In this document: piece after piece, positions 16,415 to 24,656 of the stretch
How positions within the stretch are numbered: position 1 is the first letter of the stretch
Layout of the letters: every line of letters starts with the position of its first letter
Assembly: GCA_018268835.1 (NCBI GenBank)
Contig: JAFDVU010000048.1
Coordinates: forward strand, 1 to 39,930
Reading direction: 5' to 3'
Source: Acidobacteriota bacterium
Lineage (GTDB): Bacteria; Acidobacteriota; Terriglobia; Bryobacterales; Bryobacteraceae
DNA length: 39,930 nt
Made by a program: the position numbers and the translations under genes
Notes under the pieces: model-generated
Seen by the model: the letters and a program-made list of their open reading frames with translations, nothing else
Told to the model about the DNA's origin: nothing
The model's database searches: none

Positions 16415-17005
16415 ATGCTTCTTGCCAGAGAGTTCGTCGCCTACATTTCCAAACAGCTCGTCAAGAACCTGACGCCGGGCATGATCGAAACGCCGACGCC
16501 GGACGCCGTCGCCGAGAAGATCAACGCACTGATCGTGGAAGAACTCGAGGTGGAGGACCGCCTCAACGACGAGGTGCGGGACCTGCTCAGCCAGTACAGC
16601 GAATACATGCGCCGCGAGGGCGTGAGCTACCAGGACATGTTCCGGCGCATCAAGAACACGATGATCTCGCAGCGCAAGGTGATCCGCGCATCGGGGCGGG
16701 ACACGGGCGACGCGATGAAGCTCTCACGCGATAAGATTACCGACATTTCCCATAAGATCGTGGAGATGCTGCGCAAGAGCCGCGAACTGAGGCTGAAGCA
16801 GAAGGACACCAACGTGGTCCGGCTGGAGATCGTGCGGCTGATGACCGAAGTCCTCGTCACCGAGGATAAAGTCGACCGCGCGGCGCGCACCAAGATCCGT
16901 TCGCAGAAGCGCGAGATCCCCGAAGGCACCGAGGAGTGGGACCTGCTCCACCGGCGCTACTACTCCGAGGAACTCAAGAAACTCGGAATCGACCTCGGAA
17001 AATAG
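16415..17005 (+). CDS. DUF507 protein, internal duplication
   Basis: This 196-residue protein belongs to the DUF507 family of unknown function. Two similar halves can be recognised: residues 1-95 begin LLAREFVAYISKQLV, and residues 100-196 begin KLSRDKITDISHKIVEML. In each, an 'L.vEDrl/TEDKVD' block (LEVEDRLNDEVR, LVTEDKVDRAAR) is followed by an RREG/IPEG turn and a final helix. It is helical, highly charged and has no membrane segment. It starts with ATG 16415, preceded by a TAAACT hexamer (16389-16394). No function can be assigned. The neighbours (MFS, glycosylation genes) are not obviously related. Confidence 0.85.
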   Translation: MLLAREFVAYISKQLVKNLTPGMIETPTPDAVAEKINALIVEELEVEDRLNDEVRDLLSQYSEYMRREGVSYQDMFRRIKNTMISQRKVIRASGRDTGDAMKLSRDKITDISHKIVEMLRKSRELRLKQKDTNVVRLEIVRLMTEVLVTEDKVDRAARTKIRSQKREIPEGTEEWDLLHRRYYSEELKKLGIDLGK

Positions 17006-17018
17006 AGTCTCCCGCCTT

Positions 17019-17024
17019 TAAGAT
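17019..17024 (+). promoter_or_regulatory. Candidate -10 box, leaderless transcript of the glycosylation cluster
   Basis: TAAGAT ends 6 nt before the GTG at 17031. With a start 6-7 nt downstream, the mRNA would begin at the GTG. Confidence 0.42.
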
Positions 17025-17030
17025 AGAGGG

Positions 17031-18929
17031 GTGCGCTTCGATCGATTGCGGAGCCGTGGGCCGGACGCCGTGCGCTGGGCTGCGGTAACGGGGGCCGCGC
17101 TGCTGGCCTATCTGTTCGCGCGCCACGCGCTCTCGACGGTGTACAAGACGTACGACGATGAAGGCTACATGCTGCTCTCGCTGGACCACTACCTGCGCGG
17201 CGGGCATCTGTACACCGAAGTGTTCACCCAGTACGGCCCTTTCTTCTTTTACGCGCAGGCGGCGGTGTTCGGACTGCTGCGCCTGCCGGTGACGCACGAT
17301 TCGGGGCGGTTGGTGACGCTCTTGTTCTGGATGGCGTCGGCGGGGCTCGGCGGCTGGTTCGTTCATCGCGTCACGCGCAACACGGTTCTGGCGGCCGCAG
17401 CGGGTCTGGCGGTGGCGGTGCTGATGCACGACCTCTCCTTCGAGCCCGGCCATCCGCAGCAGGAGATCCTGCTGGGTCTGATGCTGGCCTGCGTCGTATC
17501 CACATTCGGAGGACGGGGGGCGATGGCGCTGTTGGGAGCGATCGGCGCCGCGCTCGTGTTCACCAAGATCAACGTCGGAGCGTTCTACCTGGCGGCGCTC
17601 GGTTTCACGTTGGTTTGCCGGCTGCCGGAGGGCTGGGGGCGGCGGATTCTGGTGGGGCTGTCGCTGGTGTATGCGCTGGGGTTCCCGGTGGCCCTGATGT
17701 GGCGTCATCTGCCGGGCGCGTCGGGGTTCTGCGTTCTGGCAGCGGCGGCGGCCGGGGGAACGTTCCTGGCAGCGTCGCTGGAGGCGCCGCGCGGGGCACA
17801 TCCGCTCCGCGATCTCTACTACGCGGCGGCGGGCGCGGCCGCGGGTGCGTTGCTGATCGCCGGCGAAGCGATGCGCGAGGGCATGTCCCTGGCCACCCTG
17901 ATGGAGGGTGTGGTGTGGACGCCGATGCGGCACCCGGGGGTGTTCTCCATGGTAGTCGGAGTGGGCGCGGGCATAGCCGCGCTGGCGGTGATCGTGACCG
18001 GATCCCTGGTGGGCTTGCACCTTTCCGCCGACGGCCGCCGCGACCGCGCCGCCGGACGCGTGCAGCACGAATCCGGCGTTCCGCTGGAGCGGCTGCGGGA
18101 TTTGCAGTGTGGGATCGGGCTGATCGCGATCCCGCTGCTGGTGGCGGCTGCCTTTAACAGCGCGTGGATCCTTCCTTTCCTGCCGCTTGGCCTGTTGCGG
18201 CTGCGGGACGCCGGCTGCACCGAGGCTACGCCGCGGCTCTTCGTCGCCTGCCTGAGCGCGACGCAATTCCTGCAACTGTATCCGGTCGCCGGTACCCAGG
18301 CCGCGGTCGCCGCATCCCCGCTTCTGCTGTGGGCCTTCGTCTGCATCCACGACGGAACGGACGGCCGGGTTTTCCTGGCGCGGCTGAGGCGTTCCACGGT
18401 GCTCGGCGGCCTGGTGCTGGCCGGGTGCGCCGGCACGATCCTCGGTACCGGCACGTGCGCGCAGACGTATCCGACGCCGGCGTCGAAGCTGCGCGGTGCT
18501 TCATGGCTGCATCTGCCGGCCGGGAGCGAAGCCGGCTACCGCTACCTGGCGGGCGAGATCCGCGCCAACTGCGACATGCTCTTCACCATGCCGGGGATGG
18601 GCAGTTTCAACTTCTGGTCGGGGGTGCCCACGCCGAATGGTATGAACCTGACCGTGTGGGTGAGAGAGTTCACGCCGGCGCAGCAGCAGAGCATTCTGGA
18701 CGCTCTGCGGGCGGATCCGCGTGCCTGCGCGGTGTATAGCGACGAGACGACGAAGAGGTGGGCGAACACGCCCGAGGATCTGGCTTCGCCCCTGGCCCGG
18801 TACGTTCGCGAGGAGATGCCGAAGGTTGCCGGGCGGATGGGTTACGAAATCCGCGTACATCCACGGCGCGGTGAACGTTGGGTGGACGCGACGGCGGGTC
18901 CTTCCACCGCCATGGGAGGCAGCAAGTGA
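17031..18929 (+). CDS. Polytopic membrane protein, family 39-like glycosyltransferase candidate
   Basis: This 632-residue protein has about 10-12 hydrophobic segments between residues 15 and 475 and a soluble C-terminal domain of about 150 residues. The first extracytoplasmic loop holds YKTYDDEGYMLLSL. An acidic pair in this loop is the catalytic hallmark of dolichyl/undecaprenyl-phosphate-sugar-dependent glycosyltransferases (PMT/GT39/ArnT), and FTQYGPFFFY in the same loop fits that fold. The soluble tail has FTMPGMGSFNFWSG. Activity is inferred from the fold alone. The GTG at 17031 follows a -10 box by 6 nt. The stop overlaps the next gene's GTG (GTGA), forming a three-gene unit with a GT2 and a methyltransferase. 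Confidence 0.75.
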   Translation: MRFDRLRSRGPDAVRWAAVTGAALLAYLFARHALSTVYKTYDDEGYMLLSLDHYLRGGHLYTEVFTQYGPFFFYAQAAVFGLLRLPVTHDSGRLVTLLFWMASAGLGGWFVHRVTRNTVLAAAAGLAVAVLMHDLSFEPGHPQQEILLGLMLACVVSTFGGRGAMALLGAIGAALVFTKINVGAFYLAALGFTLVCRLPEGWGRRILVGLSLVYALGFPVALMWRHLPGASGFCVLAAAAAGGTFLAASLEAPRGAHPLRDLYYAAAGAAAGALLIAGEAMREGMSLATLMEGVVWTPMRHPGVFSMVVGVGAGIAALAVIVTGSLVGLHLSADGRRDRAAGRVQHESGVPLERLRDLQCGIGLIAIPLLVAAAFNSAWILPFLPLGLLRLRDAGCTEATPRLFVACLSATQFLQLYPVAGTQAAVAASPLLLWAFVCIHDGTDGRVFLARLRRSTVLGGLVLAGCAGTILGTGTCAQTYPTPASKLRGASWLHLPAGSEAGYRYLAGEIRANCDMLFTMPGMGSFNFWSGVPTPNGMNLTVWVREFTPAQQQSILDALRADPRACAVYSDETTKRWANTPEDLASPLARYVREEMPKVAGRMGYEIRVHPRRGERWVDATAGPSTAMGGSK

Positions 18930-19888
18930 ACGTCCTTCGAGTGGTGATCCTGATGCCGGTTTATCGTGACTGGCAAAGCGCGGGCGTGCTGTGTGGGAGA
19001 CTAGATGAGCGACTCGGTAGCCTGACCGGCGTGCAGGCGCGCATCCTGCTGGTGGACGATGCCAGTCCGGACGGCCTCGACAAATGGAATGGGACGAACT
19101 ATGCCGCGATCGAGAGCCTGGACGTGCTGCGTTTGCGCCGGAATCTGGGACATCAGCGGGCCATCGCAGTGGGGTTGTGCTACATCGAGGAGCACATGAA
19201 ATGCGACGCGGTGTTGGTGATGGACGCCGATGGCGAGGACCGTCCGGAAGACGCTGCACGGCTGATTGAAAGAGCCGAAGAGCATCGTGAGTGCGTGTTT
19301 TTCGCGGCTAGGAGGCGGCGGCAGGAAAAGGCCCTGTTTCAGTTCGGGTACCTGTTGTTCCGCTGGTTGCACCGGATTCTGACCGGAGTCTCCGTGCGGG
19401 TGGGTAACTTCAGCGTCGTGCCGATGGGGGTTGTGCGGCGCCTGGTCTGCATGCCAGAGTTGTGGAACCATTTCGCCGGCGCCGTATACAAATCGAAGGC
19501 GCATTTTGAACTTATTCCGATGGATCGGGGCAAGCGGCTGTTCGGGTCCTCGCACATGGACCTAACCGCGCTCGTAGCGCACGGGATCGCCGGCATCGCC
19601 ACGTTTCACGAGATTGTGGCGACGCGCATCCTGCTAACGAATACGATAGGTCTCGTCCTGCTCACGGCTGTGTTGGGAACAGTCGCGGTGCTGCGGTTGG
19701 CAAAGAACTTGAGCATTCCCGGGTGGGCTATCTACTTGTCGGGGTTTGTATTGGTGTGGGTGATTCAACTGCTGGGGATCTCGTTCAGCCTGGTGTTCAC
19801 CCTGATTTCCAATCGGACCAGCATGCCGTTCGTACCGAAAAGGGACTACGAGTTGTTTGTAGACGGCTTCGATCGCTTGGTGGTGTGA
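18926..19888 (+). CDS. Family 2 glycosyltransferase with C-terminal membrane helices (DPM1/GtrB-like)
   Basis: This 320-residue protein starts at GTG 18926, with GGGAGG about 6 nt upstream and a 4-bp overlap with the previous stop. The GT-A core has LMPVYRDW, LLVDDASPDG and the metal-binding MDADGED (99-105). Two hydrophobic segments near 230-290 anchor it, as in polyprenyl-phosphate sugar transferases. Such enzymes load a sugar onto a lipid phosphate for use by a GT39-type transferase, so pairing with the preceding gene is logical. By eye its codons use more T/A in third positions than the flanking genes (many TTG, GTT, TAT), which may indicate separate ancestry. Confidence 0.84.
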   Translation: MNVLRVVILMPVYRDWQSAGVLCGRLDERLGSLTGVQARILLVDDASPDGLDKWNGTNYAAIESLDVLRLRRNLGHQRAIAVGLCYIEEHMKCDAVLVMDADGEDRPEDAARLIERAEEHRECVFFAARRRRQEKALFQFGYLLFRWLHRILTGVSVRVGNFSVVPMGVVRRLVCMPELWNHFAGAVYKSKAHFELIPMDRGKRLFGSSHMDLTALVAHGIAGIATFHEIVATRILLTNTIGLVLLTAVLGTVAVLRLAKNLSIPGWAIYLSGFVLVWVIQLLGISFSLVFTLISNRTSMPFVPKRDYELFVDGFDRLVV

Positions 19889-20601
19889 ACGTGGAGGCCC
19901 CCCGCCCAGTTTTCTATTCAGGTCGGGAACTGGAGGTGTTCGCGGGCGCGCTTCGGTGGAAGGCGTACTGGTCGTCGCGGATCAGGCAGTGGGTGTGCGG
20001 CGACGTGTTAGAACCGGGCGCCGGTCTGGGCGCTAACACCGCGCTGCTGCAAAACCCGGATGTGACGTCGTGGCGCTGCCTGGAGGCCGACGCCGCGCTG
20101 GCGGCGGCGGCGCGGGAAGCTCTGGCCCACTTGAAGGGCTGCACAGTGAGCGTTGGGACCATCGCCGGCGTGGCCGCGGAGAAGTTCGATACAGTCCTGT
20201 ACATCGACGTGCTGGAGCACATCGCGGAGGACCGGGCGGAACTGGCTGCGGCGGCACAGGTGCTCCGCGAAGGCGGACATATCGTGGTCGTGGCGCCGGC
20301 GCACCAGTTCCTGTTCAGCGCGTTCGACGCGGCGATCGGCCACTACCGGCGCTACAACCGGGAATCGCTGCTTGCGTGCTCGCCGCCGGAATGCCGGCTG
20401 GAGGCGATGTTCTACCTCGACAGCGCGGGGATGGCGGCCTCGCTCGCCAATCGCCTGCTGCTGCGGCAGAGCCGGCCGACGGCCGCGCAGATCGGATTCT
20501 GGGACCGCGGGATCGTTCCGGTTTCGCGCGTGCTGGACCGGCTGGCGGGGTACCGGGTGGGAAAGACGATCTGCGGGGTCTGGACGCGCCTGCCGCGATA
20601 A
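19885..20601 (+). CDS. SAM-dependent class I methyltransferase
   Basis: This 238-residue protein has motif I VLEPGAGLGAN (41-51) and the motif YIDVLEHIAEDRAEL that follows the acidic turn, typical of class I methyltransferases (Methyltransf_11/23-like). The GTG at 19885 overlaps the GT2 stop (GTGTGA), the same coupling style as in the preceding pair; a second GTG at 19891 is possible. The gene is the last of the cluster 17031-20601. It may methylate the lipid-linked sugar, but no substrate is shown. It is convergent with thymidine kinase. Confidence 0.82.
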   Translation: MNVEAPRPVFYSGRELEVFAGALRWKAYWSSRIRQWVCGDVLEPGAGLGANTALLQNPDVTSWRCLEADAALAAAAREALAHLKGCTVSVGTIAGVAAEKFDTVLYIDVLEHIAEDRAELAAAAQVLREGGHIVVVAPAHQFLFSAFDAAIGHYRRYNRESLLACSPPECRLEAMFYLDSAGMAASLANRLLLRQSRPTAAQIGFWDRGIVPVSRVLDRLAGYRVGKTICGVWTRLPR

Positions 20602-20647
20602 ACGTGGCGCGTCATGGCGCTGTCGCGTCGCGCAGTAACGCGGCCTG

Positions 20648-21256
20648 CTACTTTTCGACGCGGCGCGCCTTGATGAAATCCAGCTCGCGCTGCTTGGGGA
20701 TGCCAGGCTCGAAGCAGCGGCGGCAGCGGGCTTCGTACATGTCGGCGGCGCCGACCACGATCAGCTCGTCCGACCCGCGCAGGCGCTGGGTGTGCTTGGC
20801 AGGGTTGCCGCAGCGGACGCAGATGGCCAGGGTCTTGGTGATGGACTCGGCCTGCGCCAACAGGTCCGGGATGGGCGGGAAAGGGCGGCCGAGGTAGTCG
20901 GTATCGAGGCCGGCGATGATGACCTGCTTGCCGCTGTCGGCGAGGCGCTGCGCCACCTCCACCAGGCCGGGTCCCATGAAGTTGCCCTCGTCGATGCCGA
21001 TGACCTCGCTGCGCCAGTCGATGCGGTCCATGATTTCGGCCGCGTCCCGGACGACGACGCCGGTCATTCGCGAGTCGGCGTGGGAAACGATCTCGTCGGC
21101 CGAGTAACGGTCGTCGATCGCGGGTTTGAAGACCTCGACGCGTTTGCGGGCGATCATGGCGCGGCGCAAACGCCGGATCAACTCCTCGCTCTTGCCCGAA
21201 AACATCGGACCGCAGATCACTTCGATCCAGCCTACGTTGCCGTTGATGATGTCCAT
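20648..21256 (-). CDS. tdk: Thymidine kinase (type II)
   Basis: This 202-residue enzyme phosphorylates thymidine to dTMP. The P-loop is GPMFSGKS (16-23) and the Walker B-like element reads DEGNF where most family members have DEAQF. Two CxxC pairs, CVRC and CRRC, provide the zinc site, and the lasso segment contains [14 protein letters not shown]. All core features are intact. It is 35 bp downstream of the alpha/beta hydrolase in the same direction. The palindrome GATACTGTATC lies in that gap at 21271-21281. Confidence 0.94.
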   Translation of the reverse strand: MDIINGNVGWIEVICGPMFSGKSEELIRRLRRAMIARKRVEVFKPAIDDRYSADEIVSHADSRMTGVVVRDAAEIMDRIDWRSEVIGIDEGNFMGPGLVEVAQRLADSGKQVIIAGLDTDYLGRPFPPIPDLLAQAESITKTLAICVRCGNPAKHTQRLRGSDELIVVGAADMYEARCRRCFEPGIPKQRELDFIKARRVEK

Positions 21257-21291
21257 GTCGATTGGTTAAAGATACTGTATCCGAAAGCGGG

Positions 21292-21918
21292 TCAGCGCGC
21301 GACGGCGAAGACGGTTTCTTCGAGTTCGTGGAGCGCTCCGGCGAAGAAGTGGTCGCCCGATTCGATCCAGTGGAGCTGTTTGGGGTGGGCAATGCCGGCG
21401 TACATGGCTTCGAGTTCCTCGCGCGGACCGTATTGATCATTCGTGCTTTGCACGAAGATCTTGGGCGCCGGGCAATCGTGGAGGTATTCGGGAGCGCCCC
21501 AGCGGGTGGGAAATCCGGCCGCGAGCAGGAAGCGCGCGCCGCCGGATTCGCAGCCCAGGCGGGTGACCACGCGGGAGCCGAAGGAGAAGCCGGCGAGAGC
21601 GTGGGGCAGTCCGGGATAGCGCCCGCGCAGCCAGACCAGCGCCGCGCGGGCGTCCTCGATTTCGCCTTCCAGGTGGCCGTGCTCACCCTCGCTGCGGCCC
21701 ACGCTGCGGAAGTTGAAGCGCAGCACCACGGCGCCGGCACGGCGCAATCCCCTGGCGAGCCGGTAGACGACCTTGTTGTGCATGGTGCCGCCGTAGAGCG
21801 GGTGCGGATGGCAGACAAGTGCGGCGAAGAGAGGGTCGCGGTCCTCCGGCTCTTCGAGCAGGGCTTCGAGCGCGCCGGCGGGTCCGGCGAGCAGGTGGGA
21901 TTCGATGCGCCGCGCCAC
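21292..21918 (-). CDS. Alpha/beta hydrolase (COG2945-like)
   Basis: This 208-residue protein has CHPHPLYGGTMHNKVV near residue 36, typical of the small COG2945 hydrolases, the nucleophile elbow GFSFGS with Ser112, acid Asp161 in STNDQYG, and His190 in SGDHFF. The triad is complete. It probably hydrolyses an ester or similar bond in the cytoplasm; the physiological substrate is unknown. It starts with GTG, 3 bp after the yajQ stop, so it is in the same transcript. Confidence 0.85.
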   Translation of the reverse strand: MARRIESHLLAGPAGALEALLEEPEDRDPLFAALVCHPHPLYGGTMHNKVVYRLARGLRRAGAVVLRFNFRSVGRSEGEHGHLEGEIEDARAALVWLRGRYPGLPHALAGFSFGSRVVTRLGCESGGARFLLAAGFPTRWGAPEYLHDCPAPKIFVQSTNDQYGPREELEAMYAGIAHPKQLHWIESGDHFFAGALHELEETVFAVAR

Positions 21919-21921
21919 GCG

Positions 21922-22422
21922 TCAGTTCGACCGGTAGTTGGTGAACTGCATGTCGATGCCGAAATCGCTGTCGCGCAGCAGCTTGATCACCTGCTGCAGC
22001 GTGTCGCGGTCCTTCCCGGCGACGCGCACGAAATCGCCCTGGATCGACGCCTGCACTTTGAGCTTGCTGTCCTTGACCTTCTTGACGATCTCCCGCGCCT
22101 TTTCGGTGGAGATGCCCTGCTGCATGACCACCTCCTGGCGGACGCTGCTGCCGGCGGCGGGGATGATGTTGCCGAAGGTCAGGCCTTTGAGCGGCACGTT
22201 GCGCTTGACGAGCTTGGACTGCAGGATTTCGACCACGGCCTTGAGTTTGAAGTCGTCCTTGCTGTGCAGCAGGATCTTGTTGTCCTTCTCGTTGACTTCG
22301 ATGGTGGAGTGCGAGTCCTTGAGATCGTAGCGCTGAGTGATCTCTTTGAGGGCCTGCTGCACGGCGTTGTGCACTTCAGGCAGTTCGATTTTGGAAACGA
22401 CGTCGAAGCTGTTGTCGGGCAT
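21922..22422 (-). CDS. yajQ: YajQ-family nucleotide-binding protein
   Basis: This 166-residue protein begins NSFDVVSKIELPEVHNAVQQA and ends RDSDFGIDMQFTNYRSN, both canonical for YajQ (DUF520). The family binds nucleic acids or nucleotides, and in Xanthomonas a member binds cyclic di-GMP. The internal ATSQ-like turns and two beta-alpha-beta modules are complete. It lies 7 bp after the response regulator gene, so a link to signalling is possible but not shown. Confidence 0.93.
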   Translation of the reverse strand: MPDNSFDVVSKIELPEVHNAVQQALKEITQRYDLKDSHSTIEVNEKDNKILLHSKDDFKLKAVVEILQSKLVKRNVPLKGLTFGNIIPAAGSSVRQEVVMQQGISTEKAREIVKKVKDSKLKVQASIQGDFVRVAGKDRDTLQQVIKLLRDSDFGIDMQFTNYRSN

Positions 22423-22429
22423 GTTGTGT

Positions 22430-23215
22430 CTATTCGGGGTCCTGCGATTCCGGTTCGGACGATCCCAGTTCCAATCCTAGTATGGAACTGGAGCGCATGC
22501 GCAACGGGGTGACGCGCCGGACGGGTTGCACGCTGGCGGCGGCGGGCGCGGGGACCGCCGGCTTGGGGGGATCGGGCTGGGCGATGGCCACAGGCGGCGC
22601 CGGCACGGGCGCTGGCGGCGTGGCGGCCGTAAGCGCGGCAGCGGCGGAGGGGTCGGCCTTGCCGCTGAGGGCGGCGATCACGCGGCCGGCGATCTCTTCG
22701 ACCATGGCGCCCATCGAGGCATCGAGCGCGACGGTGACGGCGGCGCGCACCTGTTCGCTATCGACCACGGCGACAAACGGGGCGGCGGGCGCCTTGGGCG
22801 CGGGCTTACCCGTTTCGGCCGCGGGCGCCTGCGCGGCGCGCTCGCCGGCGGCGGCTTCCGCCAGAGGCTTGACGGCGGCGGCCAGCACACTGGCCTCGAA
22901 GGGTTTCTGCAGCGTGCCGTCCGCCTCTACCCGCTTGGCCGCCGCATCGTCCAGCGCTTCGGTGACACCGGCGGTCAGGATGACACGCACGTGCCGGTGC
23001 CGCGGGCTCATCTTGAGGTACTGGCAGAGTTCGAAACCGGTGCGGCCGGGCATCACGGTATCCGCGATGACCACATCGGGATCGACGTCTTCGAGCCGGA
23101 TCAACGCCGAATCGGCGTTCGATACCGTCACGACTTCATAGCCCTCCTCGGTGAGGATGCGCTCCCCGATGCGCTGCGCGTGCGGGCTGTCATCGACCAG
23201 GAGGATGCGGCTCAC
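22430..23215 (-). CDS. Response regulator with an Ala/Pro-rich C-terminal extension
   Basis: The first ~115 residues form a receiver domain: Asp8, Asp9, phospho-acceptor Asp52 (VVIADTVMP), Thr81 and Lys104 (TLQKPF) are present, so it should be phosphorylated. The remaining ~145 residues are a low-complexity region rich in Ala and Pro with one predicted helix (VRAAVTVALDASMGAMVEEI) and a hydrophobic end with SSSILGLELGS. No DNA-binding or enzymatic output domain is visible. The GTG at 23213-23215 overlaps the bamD stop by one base. No histidine kinase is adjacent. Confidence 0.83.
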   Translation of the reverse strand: MSRILLVDDSPHAQRIGERILTEEGYEVVTVSNADSALIRLEDVDPDVVIADTVMPGRTGFELCQYLKMSPRHRHVRVILTAGVTEALDDAAAKRVEADGTLQKPFEASVLAAAVKPLAEAAAGERAAQAPAAETGKPAPKAPAAPFVAVVDSEQVRAAVTVALDASMGAMVEEIAGRVIAALSGKADPSAAAALTAATPPAPVPAPPVAIAQPDPPKPAVPAPAAASVQPVRRVTPLRMRSSSILGLELGSSEPESQDPE

Positions 23216-24630
23216 TATGGCTTCTTCTGCTCCTGCTCCGGCTGTTGGGGCGGCGGCTGATTCTGCTTTTCGCGGTTCTTCTTCTTGGCCGCTTTCACGG
23301 CTTCGGCCTGCTGGGCGTCCTTCTTCTTGCGCTGTTTCGCGGCCTCCTGCTGCGCCTTCTGCATCTTCTTGACCTGCTCGGCGTAGGCCTTCTTCTGCTG
23401 CGCCGGAGTCAGCTTCTGGGTCGCGGGAGTGGTGTCCGGGGTGATGGCCCCGGGCGCGGCGGGCTTCGCGGTGGCGGTATCGGCCGGGGCCGTGGTGGCG
23501 GCGGGCGCGGCGGGCGCGGTTCCGGCGGCGGGCGCAGCGCCGTCGGCGGGCGTGGAGCGCACCTCCTGGCCCTTGTCGAGTTCGGCGCTGGCGGCGCCCG
23601 GCTGTGAGATGGTGACGTCGTTCACGCCGAGATCGGGCCGCGCCGCCGCGGCGGGCACGCTGGCGGGAATGGTCGGACGGAAGCCCTCCATCTGCGGCGT
23701 GCCGGATTTGGCGGCCGGGTTCATGTCGGGTTTGCCGCTGAACACGCCCAGGCTCCGGCTCAGGAAGCCGCGGCTGGTGCGGTTCTCGAGTTCGAACTTC
23801 ATGCGCGCATAGGCCACCGGGTCGGCCTCGGGCACGGGCCGCTTCATGACTTCGAGCGCCGCGCGGGCGTCCTCGGCGTGGATGCTGAGCGGGTAGTCCT
23901 TGACGATGCGCTGGTAGGCGGTAACCTGCTGGTTTTCGAAGCGGTCGCCCATGCGGTGGTAGCTCTCCGCAAGCTGCCAGAGGGCCTCGTCGGCCTTGCT
24001 ATAGAGTGGGAACTGGTCGGCCACGCCCTGCAAGCGGTTGGCGGCGGAGGAGAAACTGCCCTTCTTCTGGTACATTGTACCCACGCGAAACTCCGCGTCG
24101 GCGAGCACTTCCTGGATGTCGCGCAGGCGCTGCTGTGCCTGGGGAGCGAACTTGCTGTTGGGGAACTGCAGCAGGAGCTGCTTGCACTCCTGTTCGGCGC
24201 GCAGGGCGTGCATCGGGTCGCGGTCCGGCTTCTCCATCTGGCGATAGTGGATGTCGCAGACCTTCTCCTGGGCCTCGGCGGCTTCCTCCATCTGGGGATA
24301 GAAGAGGATGAAGTCCTTGTACTCGGCTTCGGCCTGGGCCAGACCGTGGGCGCCGCCTTCGCGATACCAGGCGTCGGCGATGGCCAGCTTGGCTTTGGCC
24401 AGGTATTCGCTGGTGTCGTAGGTGTTGATCAGGTTCTGCAGCAGCAGGCGGGCGATTTCGAAGCGGCTGTGCTCGATATCGTTGATGGCCTTGTCGAACA
24501 GAACCTTGTCCGGCTGCTGCGTGTCCTTGGTGATGGGGTTGTCGTACTTATGCCGGCGCAGACCGCAGCCGCCGAGCAGCACCGCCACCGCGGCTACGGC
24601 TGCGGTATTTCTGATCGCTTTACGAACCAT
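23215..24630 (-). CDS. bamD: BamD-like outer-membrane assembly lipoprotein with a long C-terminal extension
   Basis: This protein has 471 residues, against about 240-260 for typical BamD. It begins with a lipoprotein signal (VRKAIRNTA, hydrophobic stretch) and lipobox LLGGC with Cys22. A helical TPR-type domain follows, with repeats such as RFEIARLLLQNLINTYDTSEY and AYQRIVKDYPLSIHAEDARAAL, about residues 40-260. It would act in the BAM complex at the periplasmic face of the outer membrane. The last ~200 residues are Ala/Pro/Thr-rich and then strongly Lys/Gln-rich (KKKDAQQAEAVKAAKKKNRE). The ATG at 24630 is chosen because the signal peptide begins there. It follows rpe by 26 bp. Confidence 0.83.
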   Translation of the reverse strand: MVRKAIRNTAAVAAVAVLLGGCGLRRHKYDNPITKDTQQPDKVLFDKAINDIEHSRFEIARLLLQNLINTYDTSEYLAKAKLAIADAWYREGGAHGLAQAEAEYKDFILFYPQMEEAAEAQEKVCDIHYRQMEKPDRDPMHALRAEQECKQLLLQFPNSKFAPQAQQRLRDIQEVLADAEFRVGTMYQKKGSFSSAANRLQGVADQFPLYSKADEALWQLAESYHRMGDRFENQQVTAYQRIVKDYPLSIHAEDARAALEVMKRPVPEADPVAYARMKFELENRTSRGFLSRSLGVFSGKPDMNPAAKSGTPQMEGFRPTIPASVPAAAARPDLGVNDVTISQPGAASAELDKGQEVRSTPADGAAPAAGTAPAAPAATTAPADTATAKPAAPGAITPDTTPATQKLTPAQQKKAYAEQVKKMQKAQQEAAKQRKKKDAQQAEAVKAAKKKNREKQNQPPPQQPEQEQKKP

Positions 24631-24656
24631 AATCACGTTACTCACCCTGATGAATT

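Noticed and set aside
21271..21281. Palindrome GATACTGTATC upstream of thymidine kinase as an operator
   Set aside because: An 11-bp dyad of this kind can easily arise by chance, and no promoter hexamers frame it.
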